Origin: Saccopteryx bilineata
Taxonomy: Eukaryota > Chordata > Mammalia > Chiroptera > Emballonuridae
Assembly: GCF_036850765.1 (NCBI RefSeq)
Contig: NC_089494.1
Span: 235,060,779 to 235,124,778, forward strand
Direction of reading: 5' to 3'
Length of the DNA: 64,000 nt
The position numbers and the translations under genes are program-made. Positions 34,011 to 46,973 of this stretch are shown piece after piece (within the stretch, counting starts at the first letter, position 1; each line of letters begins with the position of its first letter). A model generated the notes under the pieces. It was not told where the DNA came from, made no database searches, and was given only the letters and a program-made list of their open reading frames with translations.

Positions 34011-34119
34011 AGAGGGACACTCCATCACAGGAAAATAAATCATCTCCCAGCTGCCAACCTGATCCTCCACAGTCCATTGTTCACAAAGCAGAATCAATCT
34101 TTTAAAACACTGTAGGACG

Positions 34120-34763
34120 CCTGACCAGGCAGTGGCGCAGTGGATAGAGCAGGGGTCGGGAACCTTTTTGGCTGAGAGAGCCATGAACGCCACATATTTT
34201 AAAATGTAATTCTGTGAGAGCCATACAATGACCCATGTACATGTACGTTATGCATTATCCAATAAGAATTTGGTGTTGTCCAGAGGACAGCTGTGATTGG
34301 CTCCAGCCACCCACTACCATGAACATGAGTGGTAGGAAATGAATGGATTGTAATACATGAGAATGCTTTATATTTTTAACGTTATTATTTTTTTTTTTTT
34401 ACTAAAGATTTGTCTGTGAGCCAGATGCAGCCATCAAAAGAACCACATCTAGCTCACGAGACATAGGTTCCCAAGCCCTGGAATAAAGCGTCAGACTGGG
34501 ATGCAGAGGACCCAGGTTCAAGACTCTGAGGTCGCCAGCTTGAGTGCGAGCTCATTTGGTTTGAGCAAAGCTCGCCAGCTTGAGCCCAAGGTCGCCGGCT
34601 TGAGCAAGGGGTCACTCGGTCTGCTGGAGCACCCCAGTCAAGGCATATGTGAGAAAGCAATCAATGAACAACTAAAGTCCCGCAACGAAGAATTGATGCT
34701 TCTCATCTCTCTCCCTTCCTGTCTGTCCCTATCTGACTCTCTGTCACTGTCACAAAAATAAAC
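34120..34763 (+). repeat. Long tRNA-derived SINE carrying a hAT insertion
   Basis: Head 'cctgaccaggcagtggcgca', resumed at 34489 as 'cgtcagactgggatgcagag', then 'aggtcgccagcttgagtgcg', 'aaagcaatcaatgaacaact' and 'gatgcttctcatctctctcc'. A perfect 13 bp target duplication (aacactgtaggac) at 34107-34119 and 34764-34776 encloses SINE and hAT together. Confidence 0.9.
34150..34480 (+). mobile_element. Non-autonomous hAT transposon inside a SINE head
   Basis: 331 bp, same family as 27041-27363 in opposite orientation, with start CAGGGGTCGGGAACC. The 8 bp duplication is ggatagag (34142-34149) and gaataaag (34481-34488, two changes), and it falls within the SINE A-box region. No transposase frame. 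Confidence 0.87.
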
Positions 34764-34776
34764 AACACTGTAGGAC

Positions 34777-35200
34777 AACCCAGCTATCCACTCTTGAACA
34801 TTTACTCCCAAATAAAACTTATGACCACACAAACACATGTCCATGACTGCTCAGAGCCGCTTTATTGGTAATAGCACCAAGCTGAAAACAACCAATATGT
34901 CCTACAATAGGTAAATGGTTAAACTGTTGTACACCCATATCATAGAATATTACTCAGCAATAAAAAGGAACTATTAATACATGCAACACAGATGGCTTTC
35001 AGGGGCATTAAACTAAGTGAGAAACTCAAAACATCACATGTTGCATGATTCCATTTATATAACTATAGTTACAAAACAAATGTAGCCATCGGAGGAAATG
35101 AATGAAAGGTAACGGGGACCTCTCTGTACTATCTGAGCAATTTCCTGTGAATCTGTAATTATTTCAAAATAAAAAGTGTTTTTTTAAAGAAAGCAGTGTA
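34777..35200 (+). repeat. LINE-1 3' end fragment
   Basis: 'atcatagaatattactcag', 'ttgcatgattccatttatat' and 'aaaataaaaagtgtttttt' follow the end of an old L1 in sense. No coding frame. Confidence 0.65.
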
Positions 35201-35689
35201 GAAAACAAATTGTGTGTCAGTGGGAAAGTGTGCATCATCTACATACAGCATGCCCTTCCTTCCTAGTTATCTGACTGTACTCTTTCCTTGTCGTGGAACT
35301 ATTTCTACAACTTTGAAAGCTTAGAGAGGTAACTGAGATACATGCTGACTGTTCTAATAGAGGTTCCCATCCCCCTCTTCACCCACAATCCCCGTGCAAA
35401 AAACAGTATACACGTGGACAAAAAACATTTATGCATTCAATTGAACATTCCTTATAACTCAATCTGTGCATTTTATACTCTCCCCTCTGAATAATATGAG
35501 GGCGTGGAGCATGTTCAGTAAAATTTTTAACATCTGTTCATGTCTATGTCTGTATAAGATTCATGATGGTACCTTTTCTGAAAATTATCTATTGAGAACA
35601 TAAATCTGGTCGTCTCCCTCCCCAGCATTACATTTCCAAGTTTCCTGTTGGATTTAGACTCAATACCAAACATTTCCCCTGTGGACAAG

Positions 35690-36270
35690 GCCCTGCCCGG
35701 CCGGGTCCCAGCCTGCCCCTCAAGCCTCACTTCTCCACTGTGCTCCTCACCTGGGCACTCCGACCATTCACCCTTCTCTCAGCTTCCTAAGAACATCAAG
35801 CTTGTTTCTGCTTATAGCTCCTGCAGCTGCTGCCCCTCTACCTGGACAGTTACTCTCATGGGTGGCTCTTCTTCATAAGCGTAAGAAAACTCTTAGCTCA
35901 ACTGCTCCACCTCAGTGAGGTCTTCTCAAACCATTCTATCAAAAGTAACATCCCCAGCCTATTGTTTTCATCAGTTATTCCTATCTGAAACAATAATAGC
36001 AGTATGTATTATGTATATTTTATATATTGTAATATGTTTATTATATAAGTATACTACATATTTCTTATAAGTTATATGAATAAATTTATTACATATCAAA
36101 TATTACATAAATATGTTAGTAGGGTTCAGTTAGTTTCTAGTTTACTTGTTTATCTGCCCAACCCAATTCCATAATAGTAGGATTTTAGAATCTTGTCCAA
36201 TTATATCCCCAGTATATAGAAAGATACCTAACATAGAGTAGACATTGAATGAATATTTGTTGAATAATTC
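35690..36270 (+). repeat. L2 LINE 3' region
   Basis: 'cctcagtgaggtcttctcaa', 'tttacttgtttatctgccca', 'tatccccagtatatagaaag' and 'gaatgaatatttgttgaata', with an AT-rich expansion at 36000-36115 in the middle. The 35200-35690 stretch before it is unassigned. Confidence 0.65.
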
Positions 36271-36279
36271 CCTAAGCGA

Positions 36280-36975
36280 ATGATGCTTCAGGAAGTAGGA
36301 AGGTCCCCTTCACTGGAGGTTTCTAAGCATTGTTTATGCAATCACTTGACAGGGTCATTGGAAAGCTGTACGCATAAGCTCAGTCACAAAAATAAAAAAC
36401 CGTTAAAGTCCTTCTAGCGCTATCAGTCTATGACTCTATGGCCACCACCCCTTTCTGCTATTCAGTGGGAAACGCACAGAAGTATTCCTCAGTCTTTTTC
36501 CACCAAATGATAGCACCCACACCGCTGTTCCTGCTGCAATATCATCTCTGCATTAAAATGTTGAAGCTAATCAGACATTTAATTTCAAAGTGGAAGTTCA
36601 TTATCTTGTCACAAAATTTTATTCCAATTACTTTTTTTCCCTATTATACAAAATGAATTAAAAGTAGCACAAAACATTGGGAGATCAAACAGTCAATCAG
36701 AAGCTCATTAAACATCATTGAAATTGGTGCAATAAAAAGCATTTCCCATGGCTGACATTATTTAAAAGCTATATTCTGGATGGCTCAAGAAATTGACATG
36801 CTGCCAATCAAAAAATCACCCTATCCATAAATAGCCACTTGACTTTTAAAAGTTCACTATTTTCCTGAGATAAAGAGTAAATATCTAAAAAGATTTAAAA
36901 CATGAGTGTAATTACCATACTATCAGCCCCTATGAGACCCTAAAGAGAAGATATCAGGAAAGTCACCACCTGATA
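36280..36975. other. Repeat-free AT-rich block, candidate conserved noncoding DNA
   Basis: No transposable element is recognised across about 700 bp. It holds several homeodomain-type TAAT/ATTA cores and 'caatcagaagctcatta'. Function is not shown by sequence alone. Confidence 0.3.
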
Positions 36976-36983
36976 ATTTAGAC

Positions 36984-37243
36984 CAGTGATTTTCAACTGG
37001 TGTGCTGCAAAAATGTTCAAGACAAGCAATACCTGACTATTTAGTCAGAGGCACTGACCTTTTTCCCTTAGATTGTCAAATAAAAAAATGACAACAGCCA
37101 ACACAATAGCCATCTGGTGTGAATGAATGAAACTTATACCATTTTTTTCATCATATCTGTAGAAAATATATTCTTTGGTGTGATGCAGAATTTTAGTAAT
37201 TAGTTTATGTGTACCATGGAATGGAAAAGTTGGAAAATCACTG
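36984..37243 (+). mobile_element. Non-autonomous hAT transposon, CAGTGATTTTCAAC family
   Basis: 260 bp with termini CAGTGATTTTCAACTGG and GTTGGAAAATCACTG and a perfect 8 bp target duplication (atttagac, 36976-36983 and 37244-37251). The ends resemble Charlie-type elements. No transposase frame. Confidence 0.88.
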
Positions 37244-37254
37244 ATTTAGACTAT

Positions 37255-39375
37255 AACTTACAGAAAAAAAAGCTTACAAAGTGCTACCAGTGATTTTATA
37301 AACACTTCAATACATATATTTATGTACAATATTCAGCTAAGTACAATCCCAGACTGGAATTAATGGGTCAGTGACAATTTCAAAATTGAGTTTAAGTCCA
37401 CACTTGGAATAAATGTCCATTTATTTTCTAAAAAGTGATTATTAAGCACTTCAGTTTTCTATGAACCCCCACATAGGTGACTGCTAACATGAGGATTTAA
37501 AAGCTGATAGTTTTAAAATTTATAATATTTTTCCCCTAGGAGCCCTCCTCTCACACACACACTTTTTTTTTTAAGGTAAACCACTAACTTTAGCATTTAG
37601 TTTTATAGAAACAACCACTTTTTGACGTACAGGATGGCAGATCCTTCCAGTTGGTAAAATATAACAGCAGCTGTACTATTCCCAGTCTTTTAAGGTGATT
37701 GAAGTGATGAGAATGATACAAATTAAAAATACATAAGCAAAAGGAAAGCTCCAGATATTGTAAATTACTTCTTCAGTAAAGAACTCTAATTCCCCTGCCC
37801 CCCCCCCCCCCACACACACACACACTGCAACTACCATGATTTCTTTTGAAAAGCCTGGACTTACTAGCAAATTATCTGGGACTAAATTGGGAGGGAAACA
37901 TTTCAATGCAAAATTCAGAACTGCTTTACAGAAAGAAAGTGTGGGGAGGTTTGTTATCATGTATTTCCTCCAGTATATCATTCAATTTGGGCTGTCTCAC
38001 ATCTCAGAAGAAGCTCCCCCATTTCTCACTTATGTGCCTAAGAAACATCTTCCTGGCATCTCATTCTCTCTCCCTGTCTTTCACCAGCATTTCATTATTT
38101 TTTAACTGTCCCTCTCCTGCTTGTCTCCCTTTTCTCTAGCGATCCACGTGTCCTCATTTAGCAGTTTTCAGAAGCCAGGGAGAAACGTTGCAAATAATGT
38201 TAAATATGATTAATATCTTGAATTCCTTGAAATATGACATGCATGAGTTACAATGAAACCTCTTTTATTTCCCCATGAAATGCTTTTGCATAATGAGAAA
38301 GAAAATGTCCTCTATGCCCTAATCAGCCCTGACAGTTCCTGGACTCCCAAATACTTTTATTTATGGCATTATTTATTTCATCTCTAATAAATGGAGGTGG
38401 GGGGGGCCAAAGCACGTTCTGAGAAGGCTGCAGGAGAGAGGGAGACTATTCAAGGTGGAGGAACACAGAACCAGGAAAGAGAGAAGGCTTCCAAAGGAAG
38501 GGAGGAGCTGTGGGAATTGAGAGACCAAAGACCTGTACCCCCAGAAAAGGAATGGGTCACTTTCCCAAGACTAAAAGGAAAACTATTTTCTTCAGAGTGG
38601 AGAAATGAGGGTCATACATCAAGGAGATGTAACCAAAATTCGAACCTGGAGAAGGAATACTGAAGGCTGGATAAACAAACCTGGGCGGGGGTGTGGTTTT
38701 GAAGCTGGCCTGGGGGAGAGGTGATTTGCTCCAAAAAGTGGCTGGGAGAGGCCAGGATAATCCTCTAGATTTAAAGACATTTCTACATTCATGGGATCCT
38801 CCTGCAAACCACAGTGGCTCTTCTCTCATCCAAACAACTACCTAAATTGTGTGTCCTCCAGAGCCCGTGGCCCAGTGGCTCCAGATGCAGAGAGAAACTG
38901 GCTGGTCAATGCAGAGAGCTACCAAGCCACTCTGCATATGTCCCACAAGCACATATGCATATATATCAAATGACATTTTTGAAAGTATCTTATCACCATC
39001 CCAAAGGGAGTTAGTTGCCAGGTCATATTTTAGTCTGTTTCACAGACACTAACTGCTATGAGAAGAAGTGAGAATATGAATTCAAATAATCTATATAGGT
39101 ATATCCGTGTGGCTTTGGGCTATTTCCTCGAGGGGCCTCGGTTTTCCCATCTGTAGAATGGGGGAAATGATTCTGTTATGCACTCTCAGATCCCATACAG
39201 GGAACTAACAAAATAATGCGGACACTCGACGGCCGCTTGCTGGCTGTGGGCAGAACCGCAGGCGTGGAAACCACCTGGGTCAAGGCCTTCAACATGCTCT
39301 TTCAGAAGGTTAGGGGAGCGATTCTTGATCCGGGGAAGAACTGCGCGTAATGATTTCCCAAGGCACGCACGCACG
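37255..39375. other. Upstream flank of BEND4, largely repeat-poor
   Basis: A C13 and (CA)n tract lies at about 37798-37827. 38140-38400 is repeat-free and AT-rich with an octamer-like 'tttgcataatgag'. 39100-39180 carries a sense MIR fragment ('gtggctttgggctatttc', 'tttcccatctgtagaatggg'). No gene is seen in this interval. Confidence 0.4.
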
Positions 39376-39573
39376 CACGCACTCTAGCCACCCCGCCCCG
39401 TCCGTCCCAACTACCACCAGCCACGCGGTGCAACGCCGAGAGTTTGGGGCAGCGTAGGGGGCGCTAGGATCTCGTTTCCGAAGCTGGACGCCGCCCGCAG
39501 CAGAAGCTTCGACTCCACATCTGGGACTCCGAAGTCTCGCCTTGGCTGAAACCTCGCCCGGTTATCAGGTCGT

Positions 39574-39601
<28 letters not shown>
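39574..39601 (+). repeat. C28 homopolymer in the BEND4 promoter
   Basis: 28 consecutive C residues about 400 bp upstream of the start codon. G28 on the other strand can in principle form a quadruplex, and the length is likely to vary or be mis-assembled. Confidence 0.9.
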
Positions 39602-39604
<3 letters not shown>

Positions 39605-39724
39605 CCCAGCTGTCCCCTTCCCTCTTCCCCGTCGAAGGCGCACACCAGGTTGGCCCACCCCGCGGGCGGTGGCGGCGCCAGGCCCCGCCCCCTCCCCCAT
39701 TATCATTAGCAGATATTACCCTAA

Positions 39725-40564
<840 letters not shown>

Positions 40565-42003
40565 TAGCCTTTTGCGCCATGGGCCTGGCGGGAGGGGCAG
40601 GAGTAGGGGGCGAACACCTGGCTGAGAGTCGGGGCGTCCGAGCGCACCCCGAGGCCTCCCCCGCGCGGGCTGCAAGTTCTGGAGGATTCCGCGGCGCTGC
40701 CGCCGCCGCCGCCGCATTCCGGGCTTCTGACGGCGCGCGCGCCTTTTAACAGGTGGCTCCGCCGCTGGATCCAGCGTGGCGCCCCAGAAGTGCCGCGGTG
40801 GTCGGCCGGCAGCAGGGATCGTTCGGGCGGGGACGCGGGAGGCCCCTCTGGTGCCGAGGCCGCGGGCTGGGAGTAAGGACGGACACCCTAGAGTGACAGC
40901 CGCGGCCGCTCCCGAAGAGGCTCAGGCGGCTCCGGGGGCTCTCAGGGACGCCCTCCCCTTAAAACCTCCGCTGCCCCACTTTTTTCCTTCCCCTTCTTTT
41001 CTTTATCTCCCTCTTTCCGCTTGGTTTTCCATCTCTCTCTTCCTTGCTTTCTGGTCTTCTTTTTCTCCACCTCTTTGATGCACTCAGTGTCGCGGTCTAC
41101 TCGGCTGGCTCTCGTGTGCGCGCTGTCTCTGCCTGTTTCGCCACCCAGCCCAAAGTCCCAGCCGACGGGTGACAGACTCCAGCTCGTCTGTCCCCGCCTC
41201 GAGGTGGAACTGGCGCTCGCCCCTGGGGCCGACTTCGCCCCGAGCCCCGGGCGCTCGAGGTCCGCTGCCCACCCCAGCCCTATCCTCACCTCCCCCCCGC
41301 CGGGTGGGACACTGCTGCACCGTGGAGTCCCCCGCCCCGGAGCCTCTGGGCCGGGGCCTGCGAAATTGTCTCATGGGGCCTGCCCATCCCAGGGTACGAG
41401 ATGCCTCTCCTTTGCCCGGAGCCTGCGGGCGGCCTCACGTGAAAAGGCCAGCCCTCCTGCCCGGCAGCGGGAAGAGAGATGGGCTGGTGGAAAGGCCAGA
41501 GCCTGGAGCCTGCGTCCAACTGCGCTCTCTGCTCCTCGAGGACGCGCAGCCACGTTTTTCAGGCTCATCAAAACTGAAAGTTCCTGCTCAGGCCTTTTAT
41601 GCCACTTTGGAGCCCCCCCCCCCCACTCCCCCACCGCCGCTCCCAAATTCTTCATCTGCGTGAATCTTAGGCTTTATTTCTAATGAAAATATGAGCATTA
41701 TCTCTGAGTTATAGGTACTAACGCTAATGTTCTGTTGTTTGTCAATATTTTGACACATGAAGGATTGATTTTGAGGAAGAAGATCTACAATAATTACAGG
41801 TTATAGTGAAGACTTGTTCTGTTATATACCGCACAGATTTGGAGATGTTTGACTGCTTTGAGTGGGGTTCTTATGTCAGTGTCCTTATTGTATATGGGTT
41901 TTTTTTTTTCTTCAGTTGCTCTTGGCCCAATATTCTGTTGTGTTTTTATATTCTGAGATTACTCACACACTTTTATTTTCCTCGTTTTTCTTCTGTTTTA
42001 CCT

Positions 42004-42007
<4 letters not shown>

Positions 42008-42037
<30 letters not shown>

Positions 42038-42416
42038 TATCTTTCTGATGCTGGAAACAGGGAGAGACAGTCAGAAAGACTCCCGCATGCGCCCGACCGG
42101 GATCCACCCAGCACGCCCACCATGGGGCTACGCTCTGCCCACCAGGGGCGATGCTCTGCCCCTCCAGGGGGTCGCTCTGCGGTGACCAGAGCCACTCTAG
42201 CGCCTGGGGCAGAGGCCAAGGAGCCATCCCCAGCGCCCGGGCCATCTTTGCTCCAATGGAGCCTTGGCTGCGGGAGGGGAAGAGAGAGACAGAGAGGAAG
42301 GAGGGGGGGTGTGGAGAAGCAAATGGGCGCTTCTCCTGTGTGCCCTGGCCGGGAATCGAACCCGGGTCCCCCGCACGCCAGGCTGATGCTCTACTGCTGA
42401 GCCAACCGGCCAGGGC
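42008..42416 (-). repeat. tRNA-derived SINE, ~400 bp family (antisense)
   Basis: Full-length reversed copy with a long T tract, 'gtatctttctgatgctgg', 'gatccacccagcacgccc', 'gctccaatggagccttgg', and the tRNA head 'gagccaaccggccagggc'. A perfect 15 bp target duplication (ctgttttaccttctt) at 41993-42007 and 42417-42431 indicates a recent insertion in BEND4 intron 1. Confidence 0.93.
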
Positions 42417-43839
42417 CTGTTTTACCTTCTTAAGAGGTTTGTGTTCTTTCTCTTTGGACTCGCTCATGCCCATTTTTATTTCCCAGTTCTGCTTTTTATC
42501 TTTCTATATTTTTATTTCATCTTTAATAAGTTTAGGTCCTTTTCCCATTTTCTGTTTTGCTTAATCATTTGCATAACCTCGCTTCCAACCTGGTTTTCCC
42601 CCTTCTTTTTCTTTCCTGGTTGGGCTTTATTGTCATCTTGTTTTCATCTTGAGGTCTTGGCTGACTTTCAGTTTTTGCCTTTCTTTCCTACATTATAAAT
42701 TTATCTCCTCATTTCCACTTTTACCCATCCTTTTAACCTTGGTTTTTTTCCCTTCTGTCTCTGCACTAGTCACTTGCTGTCCTGTCTGGTGTTTCCTACT
42801 CTGGCACTTTTCTGATGCTTTCATTCCTAAGTAGTTTTTTGTTTTGTTTTGTTTTTTCCTTTTCTTTCTCACCGTGTTCTAAATGCTCTCTTTCAGTGTT
42901 TCTTCTAATAGCCTATTTAATCTACTTTGTCTCTGTCCCCTGGTGGAAATTACATCACTGAATCTAAAGAAGTTAAAAAGGGGCTTGTCAGTGGCCCTCA
43001 AACAACCTGTATTTCTTACTTTCTTTTATTGTCAAGGCTTTTGGGAGGGGGGAGAGACAGGAATATGAAGCTGCTCCTGTATTTACCAGGCTTGTTGTTT
43101 TTTAATTTTAAAAAATAAAGCCTAGAAAGGTAAGCTTTATAGCACCAAGGGCAGAGTGACACGTGCTTGTTGGAAGGATGGGAATTAAATGTAGGTGTCT
43201 TTAATGTAGTGAGGAAAATGGTCTGGGGCAAAAAAAAAAACCCAAAAAAAACATAGCCCATAGTACTAGATGTCATGAATTTGTGGTCATGTTAATCACT
43301 GGTAGGCAAAACCATCTCTTATCAGGCACAGTGGTGTGAGTGGCCATCAGAGGGACAGTCACTTGGTGAGTTGATTGGCTCTGTGAAGAACTAGTGGTTC
43401 CACTTTGAACCAATGAGCGTGTGTGCACAGAGGGATGGCCATTTATGTGTACCTTGTGGGGGTGTGGATGGTGATTTGCCTTTTACCCCCTCACAGAAGT
43501 GTCATTGCAGAGTCTCAGACCACCTGGCACACTGAAAACAGAACAACCATGAGTCCAGGATGGGAGATGGGTGACTGTCCAGAGTAAATGCAGTGAAAAC
43601 ATGAAAGGGTTGAAGTAAATCTAAGGGCCCTAAACTATCGAGAGAAGAAATATGTGATTAAAAATAGACTTTTTTTTCCAACATCCTAATAAAATCTCAT
43701 GAAGAGTATAATTTTCCTTAAAAGGGGTAATACACCATGGTTTTAAAAGCATATTTTTTCGCTGTGGGAGGCTTAGAGTTAAAACCCACGTAGATCTTGA
43801 TATGCAGCCTAAATTTGGCATCAGGAAATGGGAAATTGC

Positions 43840-44200
43840 ATCTTTAAGCAGAGTACAATCAAAAATGAATTACAATAAATCCTATATAATTGCATAGGTC
43901 ATTCTCTTTAATGAGATTTTATTAACCTGACTGTCAAGCTTTTGAGTCAGGCAGATATTTTATCTTCTTCAACTGATAAAAGTGTCAGCTATAAACCACC
44001 ATATAAATATTCATAAATCTACACATCTGTGGCAGCCTATCAGCATCATTCTTTTGGACATTAAAAGCATTCTAATTACTTTCTGTCTAGCAGAGCTGAA
44101 ATGCTGCCTGTTATAGTATGTGCTTGGCAGGCATGATTGCTTTTGTTTGCCATCACAAATAGCAGCATCCTATTTTATATACCGATGGTCCAGAAAATAT
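43840..44200. other. Repeat-free AT-rich intronic block, candidate enhancer
   Basis: No repeat is recognised. Dense homeodomain-like cores ('ctaattactttctg', 'ccatataaatattcataaat') and an even, low-CpG composition resemble deeply conserved noncoding elements. This is inference from texture only. Confidence 0.3.
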
Positions 44201-45306
44201 TCAGGGATTGACTGAGCAGGATGAGTATTAGGAAGCACCATCTGGTTTTGATAGCACCAAGTATATTAACTCATCTGTTAATTTTTGACACATCATTGAT
44301 TTATTTATTTAGAAAAATTGCATCCTCTTTTGCTGTGTTGATGTTTGCCATCATGGAAAAAAAGGGAGGGGATGGTATTTTTTTTAGAAGACGTAGGTCA
44401 TTGATTTAAGACAGGGGTGGTGCTTCCAAAGAAGCTTTTATTTTCTAACTTCTATCTTCTATGCCATGAAGTGCTTTCTTTAAAAGAAGTTATATTAATG
44501 TTTTAAGGAAATTTAGCTATTTTGAACTAGCTGGAAATCTGTTGGGTAGCTAAACTCTGGATGAACGATAGTGGGTCACAGAATGTTTTTCTGCTTCTGC
44601 ATTTTTAATATATTTCACCCTTCGCTGGGCTAAAATCAAAAGGTTACCACTAATCTTGACTACTGTGATCTCCTTCATAGAAACAGCACTCTTGGGGATG
44701 TGCTGTGACGGCAGATTCCGTTCAGGGCTTTCCTTACCAGGAAGGACGTTAGAGTGGGGAGCCTGTGTTTGATGGCTGAGCTCCCGTCCCTCTTCTTCCT
44801 CACTTCTCGGTTTTAAGATGGATTAAACCACTTAAGTTCCGAAGAATTTCTAGAATGATTTTTTTTTAATTAAAAAAATAATCATGGGTTCAGAGTTTGG
44901 AATCAGACTAGGTACAGCTTGCAGCATATTATTGCCCAACAGACTGCGCAATACAGCAAAATAAGTTAGAAAGAAGCGACCATTTCGGTGTGGTTTGGGA
45001 CTGTGACATTTAATGTGTTTGATTTTAAGGACGTTAGGGATAAAATAAGTAATTTTAAAGCCCCTTTGTACTTTGTACTTCTCTGCCATCTGAGTGGAGC
45101 ATTTGGGGACTAAGGGGGGGAAACTGTTAAATTCAAAATACATGTTCGCACTCTACACAATTAAGAATCATGGATCAGTGGCCATTCAATTGCGTTCATA
45201 TGAAAACAACTTTTCTCCATTTCTTAGCAATAATGGGCATTGCACAATACATGCATTTCTAATTATATTCTGTCTGGAAAGCTATTGCTGGCTGCAACGT
45301 GTATTA

Positions 45307-45636
45307 CCGTATTTCCCCATGTATGAGATGCTTCCAGGTATAAGACGCACCTTAATTTGGGGCTCGAAATTTGGAAAAAGAAATGTATTACAGAAAGTTA
45401 TTGAACTCAAGTTTTATTTATCATAAAACTCATACCACTCCTCATCATTGTCAAAACTCCCATCCATTAGCTTGTCCTCATCTGTGTCTGATGACGAATC
45501 ACTGTCTTCATATATTGCCTTGTCCTCAGTTCCATCTATGGCATTTGAAATGCCACAACCACTATATAAGACACACCCAGTTTTTAGACCCCAAATTTTT
45601 GGGAAAAGGCTGTGTTTTATACATGGGGAAATACAG
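45307..45636 (-). mobile_element. Tc1/mariner-superfamily (pogo-like) remnant with TA duplication
   Basis: 330 bp flanked by TA (45305-45306, 45637-45638). The ends CCGTATTTCCCCATGTAT and ATACATGGGGAAATACAG form an inverted repeat. On the - strand about 45410-45530 translates to an acidic tail with EDSDSSSDTDED and, further on, FDNDEEWYEFYDK before a stop. This looks like the C-terminus of a transposase, so the element is an internally deleted derivative. The superfamily is inferred from TA duplications. Confidence 0.72.
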
Positions 45637-46617
45637 TAAGTGGAAAGATTTACTGTGTTCTATGAAGTGTAATAATAATATTTTTCATCACATCCTTCAA
45701 TGTCTTGATGTTAAAACACTATTCAAGTATTACAAGATACTGAAAAGACAAATTCAGCTTTAAGGCTTATACGTGCTGTTTCTGCATGTGTCAGTTTGGA
45801 GAATGGAGCGTTTTTTAAAATGCTGGCAAGAACTGTTTTACGATGGTCACTATTCTCTGATATTCTGAGTGCACTTCAGTACATTATCCTCATAATGAAG
45901 GGTATTACATAATGATTTTTTTTTCTCAGCATATCATGAGTTTATCCCTCAGGAAAACAAATCATACTTGTCCCTAAGTCAGGTTCTTTTCCCTTAAATC
46001 TATACCCCGATGTGATTCATCAATATGATTAAAACAACTGAGTATTATATAGGACATTGAATAAATATATTGAGCAGTTCTTTCTAGATAATTCTATTTT
46101 AGCCTTTCCTTTCATATTTTGTTCCTTTCATCAAGATAGTTATGTTAATGGTGTATAGGCTGTAAATCAATTGGGACTATGCTGATTAAAATGCAAACAG
46201 TAAATACAACTTCAGGTCTAGAATGGGATTATAGGATTAAAATGAATGAAAATCGCTAGTGTGCTAGAATTTAAAATTCCCAATCAATATCATTCTTTGA
46301 TTTTACTAATAAAAGAACAAAAACTTGGAAGTAAAGAAATGAGAGGGCAGCATTTTAAACCTCCCCATTTATATGGTTGAACTGTTTACTGTCTTGTTTG
46401 TTTTTGGTCATTGTGAAATTATACCCAAATATCTGAGGTCCCTCCCGATTTAAATCATGAGTTCAGTTCTTTGTACCACCTGGCAGGGGGCGGAGGGAGG
46501 CATCATCAGTTCCAGTGGTTGGTGGTTAAAAGCTACTTCCCATGTCCACATTCCTTTTTCTCCTATGAAGTAAACGGTAGTAAATGGTAACTTTACCTTG
46601 GCAGCTGCTTCTTTTTC

Positions 46618-46973
46618 TTTCTTCTTTTCCAAGTGAGGGGAGGGGAGATAGAGACACAAACTCCTGTGTGCGGTGACTGGGATCCACCCGACAACTCCCA
46701 CTTGGGTCTGATGCTCTGCCCATCTGGGGCCAAGCTCACAACCAAGCTATTTTCAACACCTGAAGCAGAGGCTCCACAGAGCCATTCTCAGCACCTAGGG
46801 CCAATGCACTTGAAACAATCGAGCCATGGCTGCGGGAGCTGAAGAGAGAGAAGGGGGATGGGTGGAGAAGCAAATGGTTGCTTGTCCTGTGTGCCCTGAC
46901 CGAAAATCAAACCTGGGACATCCACATGCCAGGCCAACATCCTACTCTACCACTTAGTCAACCGGCCAGGGCC
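46618..46973 (-). repeat. Older ~400 bp-family SINE (antisense)
   Basis: 'aagtgaggggaggggagata', 'gatccacccgacaactccca', 'aatcgagccatggctgcggg', 'aaatcaaacctgggacatcc' and the head 'agtcaaccggccagggcc'. The flanks 'ttggcagctgcttc' and 'ttggcaccttcttc' look like a diverged target duplication. Confidence 0.82.

Noticed and set aside
40776..41683. Several long open frames in the CpG island after exon 1
   Set aside because: Frames on both strands overlap each other, are Arg/Pro/Gly-rich, lack recognised domains and fall in intron 1 after a good donor; stop codons are simply rare in GC-rich DNA.
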